The notes beneath the pieces are model-generated. The model did no database searches, was not told the DNA's origin, and was given only the letters and a program-made list of their open reading frames with translations. Shown piece after piece: positions 7,904 to 16,500 of a stretch of DNA of 64,000 nucleotides. The stretch is from positions 1-64,000 of the forward strand of contig JAYUKY010000131.1 of assembly GCA_043764015.1 (NCBI GenBank). Reading direction: 5' to 3'. A program made the translations under genes and the position numbers. Origin of the DNA: JANYGM01 sp043764015 (GTDB lineage Bacteria; Bacteroidota; Bacteroidia; Cytophagales; Thermonemataceae). Each line of letters starts with the position of its first letter. Within the stretch, counting starts at the first letter, position 1.

Positions 7904-9301
7904 TTAGAAACTTATGCCAAGATTAAAAGCTAGTCCTGTGCTTGCATTGGCACTATTTGGTGCAATAAGTGGCGCAATATTGTCGCAACCAAGCCCCAAA
8001 GTTGTGCCTAAAACCCTCGTAGAAAGCCATAATCCAGCCGTAAAGCCACTTTGTCCGCTAAATCCAAAAGATGCACCAGTATTAAAAAACTTTTTAATAT
8101 TAAAACTATATCCTACATTTACTATAGGGCGAGTAGTAGCCACACCATAATTGCGGAAACCCTGAATATAGGTGAAATAAAAAGCGTGTTTGGTATGTTC
8201 TCTATCATTTGCATCTGGTTTTTTTATGTGGTATTCACCTTGCAAAATCATACGTGTAGGCAAAGGCGCACTATAAGCGTTAGCCGTTTCTGCAAACTTC
8301 AAAGCGTTGCCCAAAGAATCAATAACACTACCTGTTTCACCGTTTCCAGTAACAGAAATACCATCAAACACAAAATTTTTGCTTAGGGCATAATTTTTTA
8401 CATCTTTTGTATAGTTGATTTTTCCGACATCTAATACGCTGATAGTGGCTACAATATGATTTTTGAACTCCGCAGTAATACCCAAATCTGCACCAAAACC
8501 ATTTCCTATACTGCTTTTAGTCAAACTTGACGCAGAAAAATTATCTATACCTGATGTACTTCCTTGATAATTAGTAGAGATAAGTGTTTGTTGGTCATAA
8601 CCATTTCCTGTATTTTGCACAATAGCATCAGCACGTTGCGTATAAATATTTGCAATAGGAAGAATGTATTTTAGGCGCAAGCCTGCACGTAATCTAAAAT
8701 TATCTTTGCTATAAATATTGGCGGCAGCTCCCAAAACGGCTTCACTATTTGCCATCATATTGACACGAATATCACCCATATTGACAGGACTATTGCCATA
8801 TTGCTTGTTTCCATACCAAAAAAAGCGTGCTACTTCATTAGAAAACGTGATATTAGCTTCTGCACGAGGCGCATATTCTAGGGAAAGAGAAAATATTTCT
8901 TTATGATGTTTTCCTTCTCCTTTTTTTCTAAATTTATAAAATATATTAAATGTAGTATAAGCAGAAACACTTGCTGTGTTGTAGGATGCAAAATTTTCTA
9001 CTATTTCGTTCATTTTGGCGTTGGTAAGGTCATTGGTACGGCTACCAAAATCCAAACCACCAATATCCAATGCTTGCCCAAAATTAAGTGCATTTGTGCC
9101 TAATGCGGTATAAACGCCTATATTTGCCTCAAATATACCAATTCCTTGCCCTAGTTTGGTTGGCTGAAACCTTGATGCCTGTGTAGTGAAGTGCGTGCCG
9201 TACATCACAGGGAAATTATATTGCCCAAAAATACTTTGCACACTCAAAAGAAGGCAAAAAGTTAGTGCAACTGTTCTTATAAATGATAAAAATCTATTCA
9301 T
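7904..9301 (-). CDS. DUF5723 family outer-membrane beta-barrel protein
   Basis: 465 residues with a signal peptide (about 1-26, ending SIFGQ) followed by repeated amphipathic strands rich in Gly, Asn, Tyr and Phe (for example GIGIFEANIGVYTALG, FRLRAGLRLKYILPIAN, GTTLGLGCDN) and a terminal Phe (FNLGISF). This is the form of the Bacteroidota-specific DUF5723 barrel family; its function is unknown. The ATG at 9301 is supported by the signal peptide. The lipoprotein gene upstream on the same strand, 156 nt away, may be co-transcribed, although two heptad arrays lie between them. A transporter or surface-structure role is only a guess. Confidence 0.82.
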   Translation of the reverse strand: MNRFLSFIRTVALTFCLLLSVQSIFGQYNFPVMYGTHFTTQASRFQPTKLGQGIGIFEANIGVYTALGTNALNFGQALDIGGLDFGSRTNDLTNAKMNEIVENFASYNTASVSAYTTFNIFYKFRKKGEGKHHKEIFSLSLEYAPRAEANITFSNEVARFFWYGNKQYGNSPVNMGDIRVNMMANSEAVLGAAANIYSKDNFRLRAGLRLKYILPIANIYTQRADAIVQNTGNGYDQQTLISTNYQGSTSGIDNFSASSLTKSSIGNGFGADLGITAEFKNHIVATISVLDVGKINYTKDVKNYALSKNFVFDGISVTGNGETGSVIDSLGNALKFAETANAYSAPLPTRMILQGEYHIKKPDANDREHTKHAFYFTYIQGFRNYGVATTRPIVNVGYSFNIKKFFNTGASFGFSGQSGFTAGLWLSTRVLGTTLGLGCDNIAPLIAPNSANASTGLAFNLGISF

Positions 9302-9304
9302 TAT

Positions 9305-9337
9305 TTATTACGAGTTATGAATTATGAATAATAAGTT
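9305..9337. repeat. Heptad array (GARTTAT class)
   Basis: A short run of 7-mers GAGTTAT, GAATTAT, GAATAAT directly upstream of the DUF5723 start codon. Single arm, three to four units. Confidence 0.5.
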
Positions 9338-9410
9338 GTGGCTTAATACAATAAATATTCATTGTAAAAGACACAACTGACAATATCACAAAGTTGAAAA
9401 TTATAATTAG

Positions 9411-9455
9411 TTCGTATTTTAAATTTCGTACCTCGTACTTCAAACTTCGTACTTA
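9411..9455. repeat. Heptad array (CTTCGTA class)
   Basis: Six 7-mers: TTCGTA-T, TTTAAAT, TTCGTAC, CTCGTAC, TTCAAAC, TTCGTAC, running to within a few bases of the lipoprotein stop codon (9458-9460). Single arm. Confidence 0.65.
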
Positions 9456-9457
9456 GT

Positions 9458-10465
9458 TTATGGTTTTACAAGGACGTTTAAATCTCCTATTACCTTGAAA
9501 TCCAGTCTATTGGTACTTGGTGTAATACGAGTATTAAATGTTTTTCCTTGTGTACTATAACCTGCTTTAAAACGTAAAAACCTCGTTTTTTCCAAATTAT
9601 CAATAATTCTCTGTGAGGAAATATTTGTTTCAGAAATAGTTGGTGTAGTAGGATTTCCTGCTGTAATAGTAAATGCATTACTAAAAAGAGAATCCAACAC
9701 AACTTTATTAGCATCAAGGAAATACCCTTGCATCACGAGGTCAAGAGGGATAGCATTTTTCACAAAAACATCTAATTTACCGCTTACAACGGTCGTTTCT
9801 GTCTTATTATCAATAGAAAAATCATTAGTAACATCAAAAGTACCTTTCTTATTTGGGGCAATATCAAAGTACGAAATTCTAAGAAAATTCATCTTAAAAG
9901 TAATATCTAAGCCGTTGAGAGGTCCAAAAACAACAGGTGTATTATTTCCAGTAGAGGAAATATTAGCTACGCTTATCTCAAAATTAGGATAAAGTTCACC
10001 ACCTACTTTACTTTGGCTAAATGTTGCCGTTGTGTTGGGCAAAAGGTCGTTTGCAAGTGGAATCTCTATCAAATTGGCGGTTGCACCTTGATTTCTAATA
10101 AGGATTTTTGCGCCTGCATTGATTTTAATTGACGTATTATTGACAATAGCACCACTTACCACAAGAGAATCTATCCCAATAAGCGTGGCGGGAGAACCTG
10201 CATAACTAAGCGGATTCCAGTTGGTGCTGACATTGTTAAACGCTGCATAAGGTGGCACAACTACCACAGGCGGAACGGGCAACCTTGCACTAATAAAAAA
10301 TGTTTGATTAGCAATATCAAACTGTTGTTCTGCGCTCAAACTACCTTTTACAAGCGGTGAAACTACTTCTGGCTTCCAATCCAAGTTAGGATATTGGCTG
10401 CAAGCACCCAAAAAACCAATAAGAATAAAGCTAAAAAGAGCATTAACTGTATATTTTTTTGTCAT
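9458..10465 (-). CDS. Hypothetical lipoprotein
   Basis: 335 residues with a lipoprotein signal: a hydrophobic stretch FSFILIGFLGAC places the lipid-bearing Cys at residue 22, so the mature protein is probably anchored in the outer membrane. The mature part is beta-rich with long Ser/Thr/Asn stretches and no Cys cluster or catalytic motif. It lies upstream of the DUF5723 barrel gene on the same strand, so the two could form one surface unit. It may resemble lipoproteins that accompany DUF5723 barrels, but I cannot name its family. A TATATTTG element at 10512-10519 could be its promoter. Confidence 0.7.
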   Translation of the reverse strand: MTKKYTVNALFSFILIGFLGACSQYPNLDWKPEVVSPLVKGSLSAEQQFDIANQTFFISARLPVPPVVVVPPYAAFNNVSTNWNPLSYAGSPATLIGIDSLVVSGAIVNNTSIKINAGAKILIRNQGATANLIEIPLANDLLPNTTATFSQSKVGGELYPNFEISVANISSTGNNTPVVFGPLNGLDITFKMNFLRISYFDIAPNKKGTFDVTNDFSIDNKTETTVVSGKLDVFVKNAIPLDLVMQGYFLDANKVVLDSLFSNAFTITAGNPTTPTISETNISSQRIIDNLEKTRFLRFKAGYSTQGKTFNTRITPSTNRLDFKVIGDLNVLVKP

Positions 10466-10474
10466 AATGGAAAT

Positions 10475-10529
10475 AAAAAAGTTGTATATTTATGAAAATT
10501 ATTTTATTCCACAAATATACAACTTTTTT
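10475..10529 (-). terminator. Hairpin terminator of rsmH
   Basis: A 17-base arm (10475-10491) is perfectly inverted at 10513-10529 with T-runs on both sides. It follows the rsmH stop by about 20 bases. The right arm also contains the -7 element of the next gene on the same strand, so terminator and promoter overlap. Confidence 0.75.
10512..10519 (-). promoter_or_regulatory. -7 promoter element TATATTTG (minus strand)
   Basis: CAAATATA on the plus strand reads TATATTTG on the minus strand, an exact TAnnTTTG match 47 bases before the lipoprotein start. It lies inside the terminator arm. Confidence 0.35.
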
Positions 10530-10547
10530 ATGAATTAAAAAAATGTA

Positions 10548-11486
10548 CTATAATTTTTCTGCCACTCTCATTTTGGCACTTCTAGCACGAGAATTAGTAG
10601 AAATCTCTTCTGATGACGGTTCTAATGGTTTCTTTGTAAGATTTTTGAAAGGTTTTAGTTCGTTTCCAAAAAAATCTTTTTCCACTTCTCCCTCAAATTT
10701 CCCTTTTTGTATGAAATTTTTCACGAGTCTATCTTCCAAAGAATGATAAGATAAAACAACGAGTTTCCCACCAATTTTGAGTAAATCAGCAGTTTGCAGT
10801 AGCATTTCTTCCAAAACTTTCATTTCTTCATTTACTTCAATGCGCAACGCCTGAAAAACCTGTGCGTGGTATTTATGAGCCGTTTTTTGAGGTGTAAATT
10901 TGTTGAGAATATCCTTTAAATCTTCTGTCGTAACAATGCGTTTGCGTAAGCGTGTGCTTATAATGGCGTTGGCAAGGGTTTTAGCGTTTTTTACTTCACC
11001 ATAAAGTTCAAGGATTTTATGTAATTTTTTCTCTGGATAATTATTGATAATTTCCTCTGCTGTGATAGTAATATTTTGGTTCATACGCATATCCAAAGGC
11101 GCATCAAAACGAGTAGAAAACCCACGCATTGGCGTATCAAATTGATGAGAAGAAACACCCAAATCAGCTAAAATTCCATCAACTTCCATAATTCCAAAAC
11201 GAGCAAGTCCGTTGGCTAAATCTTTGAAATTCAGGGCAATAAAGGTAAAATTTTTATGAAAATTTATATCTGTCTTGTCGTTGATTATTTTTTCTGTGAG
11301 CGTGTGAGCGTTGGCTATTGCATCATCATCTTGGTCAAAAGAAAACAATTTCCCTTCATTAGATAAACGACTCAAAATCTCGCTAGAATGCCCGCCACCA
11401 CCAAAAGTAACATCAACATAAACGCCATTTGGGTTAATTTGAAGCGCATCAACGCTTTCTTTCAATAAAACTGGAGAATGATACAT
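10548..11486 (-). CDS. rsmH: 16S rRNA (cytosine1402-N4)-methyltransferase
   Basis: Methylates N4 of C1402 in the decoding centre of 16S rRNA, using SAM. Family signatures are YVDVTFGGGGHSSEIL at about 23-38 (SAM-binding loop), DGILADLGVSSHQFD, RGFSTRFDAPLDMRM and FQALRIEVNEEMK. At 312 residues it is the usual length. In most bacteria this gene (mraW) opens the division and cell-wall cluster; here it stands without ftsL, ftsI or mur genes and follows a TPR protein. A heptad array lies immediately upstream of its ATG and a terminator follows. Confidence 0.97.
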   Translation of the reverse strand: MYHSPVLLKESVDALQINPNGVYVDVTFGGGGHSSEILSRLSNEGKLFSFDQDDDAIANAHTLTEKIINDKTDINFHKNFTFIALNFKDLANGLARFGIMEVDGILADLGVSSHQFDTPMRGFSTRFDAPLDMRMNQNITITAEEIINNYPEKKLHKILELYGEVKNAKTLANAIISTRLRKRIVTTEDLKDILNKFTPQKTAHKYHAQVFQALRIEVNEEMKVLEEMLLQTADLLKIGGKLVVLSYHSLEDRLVKNFIQKGKFEGEVEKDFFGNELKPFKNLTKKPLEPSSEEISTNSRARSAKMRVAEKL

Positions 11487-11490
11487 TTTT

Positions 11491-11535
11491 GAGGTGTGAG
11501 GTGTGAGGTGTGAGGTGTGAATTTAATACATTAAT
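11491..11535. repeat. Heptad array (GTGTGAG class) at the rsmH start
   Basis: GAGGTGT repeats four times without error from 11491, followed by a core TTAATACATTAAT that matches the AAATACATT core of other loci. The array begins four bases upstream of the rsmH start codon. Only one arm is present. Confidence 0.7.
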
Positions 11536-11542
11536 AAGCAAT

Positions 11543-13090
11543 TTATTCTATATATTTGTTGATTGGATAGCTCACACACCAAATTTTATTTCTATCCTTT
11601 TTGTCTTTCACTTCCACCCACAAAATATAATCTTTATTGATTTTTAGACTTTCTAGTGCCACATTAAACCCTTTTTCACCTGCATTAGTGCTGATAGTCA
11701 AGTTTTTAAAATCACTCAAAGAAATTCTTTCACCTGTATTTTTATCCACGAAAGAATAACGAACAATCACAGTATTACTAAAATTCTTTGTTTGTGAAAG
11801 GAAAACAGCATTTATTTTTTTTTTATTCTTTTTATCAATTATGGTACTTATTTTCTTAATTTCTACCCCACCTGTTGCAGATGTATTTGCGCCATTAGCA
11901 ATAGTATTTGTGGTATTATTGACAGAATTAGACTTAGAAGTGCTATCAGCAAGCGTAAAAGGCATATCTAACAAAATCATTCTATTACTCAAATTATCAA
12001 AGAATTTCGTTTTTAATGTGTAAGTTTTATCAAAAACTAATGGCTTTGAAAAATTAACCGACAAGGTCAAACTTTTAAGTATTTCTGCATCAAGTGTGTT
12101 ATTTTCTTTGTAAATATTCTCTTGTTGTGCAAATGCTTTTTCTCCCTCAAAAATGCCAAATCCTACGCCTACGTGTGCTTTATTGTTGTCTAAATTAAAA
12201 TTTGCAGGTTTTTTCAATTTGACATTAATCTTATCTCCATACGCAAAAACCGCATTCGTAACAAAACCGCCACCATTTTCAGGTGAAACCTCTAATTTTT
12301 CATAAGTAAGCCCTTTGGAGGTAATAATAGTACCCGTAAAAGGCACTACTTCCACATTTGTAACGCCCACAACGCTATTATCTTTTGCAGGTTTTGCCCA
12401 CTGGCAAGAAAGTAGCGAATAAGCCTCTGTTTTGGCAATATAATATTTGTTTGCATCATATTCATAAGAAGTATTGATATTTTTCTCTCCAATTTCAAAG
12501 GCTTTTTTGTAGTCGGCGCAGGCTTTTTCTGTGTTTTTGAGTTGTACGTGCATATACGCCCTATCAAAATATGTTTTGGGGTTGTTATTATTGATATTTA
12601 TTGCTTTGTCGTAATTATCTGCAGCAAGTTGAAAATTATCTTGCACACGGTAGTTATCTCCCAAATACTGAAAAAGTGTATCATTTCGCTTAGTTGGCTC
12701 TAATTCTATTGCTTTGAGATAATCTGATAGAGATTTTGCATATTGACTACTATTGTACGAAACATCTCCACGTCTTTTAAAGTACTCCCATTTGCTGGCA
12801 TCAAGCTTTATTGCTGCATCATAAAGTGGGATTGCTTCTGTATTTTTTTCAAGATAATAATGACAAAGTCCACTCAAATAATAGTTTTCAGCTATTTTTG
12901 GCTTAAATTCAATGGCTTTTTTGAGTAAGGGAATAGCATTTTCGTAATCTTTTTCAGCTATTTTTGCCTTTGCACTAGCAATGGTTTCTTTGTAGTTTTT
13001 TTGCGCAAAAACATCAATAAAACACGTATTGACAAGCCAAAACGCCACAAAAAGCGTTTTGATAGTTTGATTTTTGAGTTGATTTTTCAT
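11543..13090 (-). CDS. Secreted TPR-repeat protein
   Basis: 515 residues with a signal peptide (about 1-29, ending DVFAQ). Five tetratricopeptide repeats fill residues 30-210 (for example YENAIPLLKKAIEFKP, TEAIPLYDAAIKLD, AKSLSDYLKAIELEP, FQLAADNYDKAI, EKACADYKKAFEIG). The C-terminal 300 residues form beta-rich segments without a clear family, with an Asn/Ser/Thr linker near 395-410. Such proteins usually act as periplasmic or envelope scaffolds; partner unknown. It precedes rsmH on the same strand with a 56-nt gap that carries a heptad array. Confidence 0.8.
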   Translation of the reverse strand: MKNQLKNQTIKTLFVAFWLVNTCFIDVFAQKNYKETIASAKAKIAEKDYENAIPLLKKAIEFKPKIAENYYLSGLCHYYLEKNTEAIPLYDAAIKLDASKWEYFKRRGDVSYNSSQYAKSLSDYLKAIELEPTKRNDTLFQYLGDNYRVQDNFQLAADNYDKAININNNNPKTYFDRAYMHVQLKNTEKACADYKKAFEIGEKNINTSYEYDANKYYIAKTEAYSLLSCQWAKPAKDNSVVGVTNVEVVPFTGTIITSKGLTYEKLEVSPENGGGFVTNAVFAYGDKINVKLKKPANFNLDNNKAHVGVGFGIFEGEKAFAQQENIYKENNTLDAEILKSLTLSVNFSKPLVFDKTYTLKTKFFDNLSNRMILLDMPFTLADSTSKSNSVNNTTNTIANGANTSATGGVEIKKISTIIDKKNKKKINAVFLSQTKNFSNTVIVRYSFVDKNTGERISLSDFKNLTISTNAGEKGFNVALESLKINKDYILWVEVKDKKDRNKIWCVSYPINKYIE

Positions 13091-13373
13091 AATTTTAAAT
13101 TTTGGTAACTGTTCAGATGATAAGAATTTTGCATTCGCAATTTAGCAAAAAATATTATATTGGTATTACAGATTTGAGTAATTGGGGAGAAAAATAAAAC
13201 ATTATGGACATAAGAAGGTAACAACATACCACTTCCACCTAACGTGTGTGTATGCAATATTGAGTACTGTTTAGTTTTTTTCTTACAAAAAGTTTTGATT
13301 ACCCCAAAATTATCTCTTCTACCAAAAGTTTTGCCTTTTCTAGCTCGTTTTTTTGTAACCGCTTGAACTATTT

Positions 13374-13811
13374 TTATTCTTCTTTAGGAGGATTATATTT
13401 TTTGATAATTTCCAGCAACTCCTCCAAGATGGATAAATTATCTGCTACTCTTTTTGGTCCAAAACCCTTAAATCTTCTTATATCTTCTATGAATTTACAG
13501 TCAATTAATCTATCTACACTATCTCTTAAATTTCTTGCAAATGCCCCATTATTAGGGAATTTTTCCGAAATAAAGTTTTCTACTTCCTCCTCAAATCCTG
13601 CTGGCAATACTTTTTTTGCAACTTTTGGGAATGTAGGTATATAAGACCCTTCTTTTTTATAAGTGAAAAAAGCATACCAATAATAATCTTCCCCCTCTTT
13701 TATGAGTTGCGTGTTAGTTGTGTAGATGGTATTACTACCCTCAAAAAACTCGGAAAAGTCAAAATCTTGATTGTCTTTTTCTACTTTTATTCTAAGCGTT
13801 TTTATTCTCAT
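13374..13811 (-). CDS. Small protein with HRDC-like C-terminal domain
   Basis: 145 residues, cytoplasmic (no signal peptide). The C-terminal half (about 72-140) resembles an HRDC domain: a helical segment, VDRLIDCKFIEDIRRFKGFG, then PKRVADNLSILEELLEII, which follows the pattern hydrophobic helix, G-F-G-x-K/R-x-V. HRDC domains bind nucleic acid in RecQ helicases and RNase D. The N-terminal half (residues 1-70) is beta-rich and unrecognised. No helicase or nuclease domain is fused, so it may be an accessory protein. The 283-nt spacer upstream of the TPR gene shows no further gene. It stands alone beside a repeat element. Confidence 0.6.
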   Translation of the reverse strand: MRIKTLRIKVEKDNQDFDFSEFFEGSNTIYTTNTQLIKEGEDYYWYAFFTYKKEGSYIPTFPKVAKKVLPAGFEEEVENFISEKFPNNGAFARNLRDSVDRLIDCKFIEDIRRFKGFGPKRVADNLSILEELLEIIKKYNPPKEE

Positions 13812-13837
13812 ATCATTATTTTGTTAGATGTCTAACT

Positions 13838-14125
13838 TACCGAAAGTTTCCAACCAAGGCTGTAAGGAACTTTAGAAAAGTATCATTTTGATGCTTTTAA
13901 GCTATTAATTACTCTGTTTAGACACTCAAATATCCTCACACCGTCAGCTAAAGCAGAAGGCAAAGAAAGATTAAAAAACAGTAAAAGACATTTTATGATG
14001 CTTTTTCTCTCTTTGCCGTTTGCTTTAGCTGACGGAACATAGATATTTGAGTGCTTGACTGGTAACAAATACATCTTTAAAAGTTCTTTTATGAAGGTTT
14101 AAGACTGTTTCCCAACTTTCGGAAA
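13838..14125. repeat. Nested inverted-repeat element
   Basis: Arms at 13923-13970 and 14006-14053 (48 nt each) are complementary except for a 6-base block and three single bases, with a 35-nt loop. Each arm carries CCGTCAGCTAAAGCA next to GGCAAAG. Outside these, CCGAAAGTT at 13840-13848 is inverted at 14114-14122, the same 9-mer as in the dnaK terminator. The 63-codon frame inside is a by-product of the repeat. The form suits a MITE or REP-like element. The rest of 13812-14224 holds nothing recognisable. Confidence 0.75.
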
Positions 14126-14224
14126 GTTTTGCTCATATTTTACAACTAGGATACATAATTTTGTGTTTGGAGAGAAGTTTTTGACAAACTATTGGAACAG
14201 ATAATTTCTGCAAAAAATAAATCC

Positions 14225-16372
14225 TTAAAAAGGCAAATCATCTTCAGTAAAAAAACTACGTTTAAAGGCAAAATAAGCCGTAATATCTTCTTCACTCCAA
14301 TTTTGTCCTCGTGCAAGTTGCTTAGCAAGCTCCTCAAAATCACTCTCACTTGCTATTAACTGCCAAATCTCTTCCACAAAAGGTAATTCAGGTAAATGTT
14401 GTATACTTCTGTCGTGAATAAAATGAACTAACCAACGCTGTGGTGGCAATGGAAAAGGATTTTGACTAATATTTATACTTTTTAGGAGTTTTAGAGATTT
14501 TATAACAGAAAAATCTTGTATTTGATTGTTATCTAATGCTAAATCTTCCAATTTATTAAGTGCAGAAATAGCAGAAATATCTTCTATCTTGTTATCATTG
14601 AGATTTAAATAGGTCAAATTAGGTAATTGCTTCAAAACACTTATATCTGTTATTTTATTGTGGGGTAAGTTTAAATTTTTGAGGTTTTTAAGGTTTTTGA
14701 GTGGCGAAATATCTGTTATATCTTGGGAACCTAGATATAAATATTTTAGATTTGTCAAATCTTCAAAAATTGACAAATCTGATATTTTTTGGCTATTTTT
14801 TTGTTCATTTGTCTGATAATAAGGTTCTCCACAAGAAAAATCTACTAAGTTTTTCAATTCTTTTATTACCTCAAAATGAATAATATTTGAACATTCTGTC
14901 AAATCTAATCTTTTGATATGCCTTATATCTTTCACAAATAATAAATCAACATCACTACTATGACTGACTTTTACGTTTTCTAAAGCAGGGAGTTTCTCTA
15001 ATATAGTATTTTTTGTATTTGCTAGGCTTATTTCATTAAGTAAAGGGCAATTAACAATAGAGAGATTTTCTATACCTTCAAATACGTCAAATTGTATAAG
15101 CTTGGGTAAATCTCTCAAAATCATTATCTTTATCTCTCCATAATGAATGTCTACGTTTTTAAGGCTTGGAAAATCATCTCCTACAAGTTCTAAAATATCA
15201 AATTTCCCACTAACACATATAGAACTTAGTTTTTCCATTTTAGGCAATAATCCTATTCTTATTTTTGGGTAAGAAATAGTCAATGAAGTTAAGTAAAGCA
15301 GGTTTTCAAGTGCTTCTATATTTTTGGTTGCAACATGTTCTAATACCAAAGTTTCTATTTTAGGATTAAACATGACCAATTCAGCTATATCAACTGTAAA
15401 ACAATCCTCATTAGTAACAAATCCATCAATAGAAAAAGTATCGTTTCTATCACCTTTAAAAGTTAATTCTTTTACATTTGGCAAATAAGTATGCTTTATC
15501 TTACTTTGCGACTTAACTGTAAATGAAACAGTTTCTTTTGCATTCTCAAACAATCTTTGTGTGTATATTTCATCATACTCTATCTCAAAATCTTTGAAAT
15601 CTTCTATTGGAAAACTCTCATAATCACCTTTTCTATATATACTAAAAGCGTTAGAATTTTCTATGATTATTTTGGTAAGTGGATTTTCTGCTAAACTTAT
15701 TTGTTTTATATTTTTAGCATTTTTGATTTTTATAATGTTGATATTATTGTAATCAACACACAAATCTTCTAAAACAGGAAAAAACGCTACAAAATCTGTG
15801 TTTTCTAGAGAATTCTTTGATAAATCCAAATGCGTTAATTTTTCAAAAACAGGAAAATCTTGAATAAAAGAAAAATCTTTTATGTGGGTCTGTGATATTT
15901 TTAACTTAATGATAGTTTTGGCAATTTTCCGCAAAAACGAAAAATCATTAACAAAATTACCTCCTAATTGTAGATTTACTAGCGTATTGGGGAGATAATG
16001 CAAAAAAGAAGGAACGCTAATATCTGTGCTATAAAACGCTAAGGTTGTCAAGTTGCTATTTTCAATTTCAAATGTACTTATATCAGTAATTTCATTATTA
16101 CTTAAACACAAATATTCAATATTTGTGAGTTTAGAAAGTGGGCTTATATCAGTGATTTTACTGATGCTAATCACCAATTTCTTTAGCTTGTGCATATTTT
16201 GCAAAGCATTAAGATTTTCTACTTGCATATTGAAAATATTAAGTGTTTGCAAATGTGTAAGATTTACAAGCAAATTAATATCCACTAAGTCATGTCTAGA
16301 ATGAGAACCACACAAATCTAAAACAGGATTTTGAGCAATTCTATTATTTTCAATGATTTGTTCTAAGGTCAT
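14225..16372 (-). CDS. Cytoplasmic leucine-rich-repeat protein
   Basis: 715 residues without a signal peptide. Many 21-22 residue leucine-rich repeats of the internalin-like type run from about residue 40 to 660, clearest near the end (LTNLKYLYLGSQDITDISPL, LKNLNLPHNKITDIS, LTYLNLNDNKIEDISAI, LEDLALDNNQIQDFSVI). The middle is more diverged. A C-terminal cap (residues about 655-715) contains PFPLPPQRWLVHFIHD and a helical segment, and the protein ends TEDDLPF, an acidic tip like that of single-stranded DNA-binding protein. LRR proteins are binding scaffolds; the ligand is unknown. It lies alone, with a heptad array between it and ccmF. Confidence 0.85.
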   Translation of the reverse strand: MTLEQIIENNRIAQNPVLDLCGSHSRHDLVDINLLVNLTHLQTLNIFNMQVENLNALQNMHKLKKLVISISKITDISPLSKLTNIEYLCLSNNEITDISTFEIENSNLTTLAFYSTDISVPSFLHYLPNTLVNLQLGGNFVNDFSFLRKIAKTIIKLKISQTHIKDFSFIQDFPVFEKLTHLDLSKNSLENTDFVAFFPVLEDLCVDYNNINIIKIKNAKNIKQISLAENPLTKIIIENSNAFSIYRKGDYESFPIEDFKDFEIEYDEIYTQRLFENAKETVSFTVKSQSKIKHTYLPNVKELTFKGDRNDTFSIDGFVTNEDCFTVDIAELVMFNPKIETLVLEHVATKNIEALENLLYLTSLTISYPKIRIGLLPKMEKLSSICVSGKFDILELVGDDFPSLKNVDIHYGEIKIMILRDLPKLIQFDVFEGIENLSIVNCPLLNEISLANTKNTILEKLPALENVKVSHSSDVDLLFVKDIRHIKRLDLTECSNIIHFEVIKELKNLVDFSCGEPYYQTNEQKNSQKISDLSIFEDLTNLKYLYLGSQDITDISPLKNLKNLKNLNLPHNKITDISVLKQLPNLTYLNLNDNKIEDISAISALNKLEDLALDNNQIQDFSVIKSLKLLKSINISQNPFPLPPQRWLVHFIHDRSIQHLPELPFVEEIWQLIASESDFEELAKQLARGQNWSEEDITAYFAFKRSFFTEDDLPF

Positions 16373-16466
16373 AAATTGAACAATAAAATGTAATTGACTA
16401 AAGAATAAAAGCTAAATAACTTAATTCTTTTATTTTTTACAATAGTTTAATAATTAAAGTTTTACA

Positions 16467-16498
16467 TTCGTACTTCGTACCTCCTACCTCGTACCTTT
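16467..16498. repeat. Heptad array (CTTCGTA/CCTCGTA class)
   Basis: Four 7-mers TTCGTAC, TTCGTAC, CTCCTAC, CTCGTAC immediately before the CcmF stop codon (minus-strand gene). Single arm. Confidence 0.65.
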
Positions 16499-16500
16499 TC

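Noticed and set aside
13883..14074. 63-codon frame on the minus strand
   Set aside because: It is read out of the 48-bp inverted repeat and its loop.
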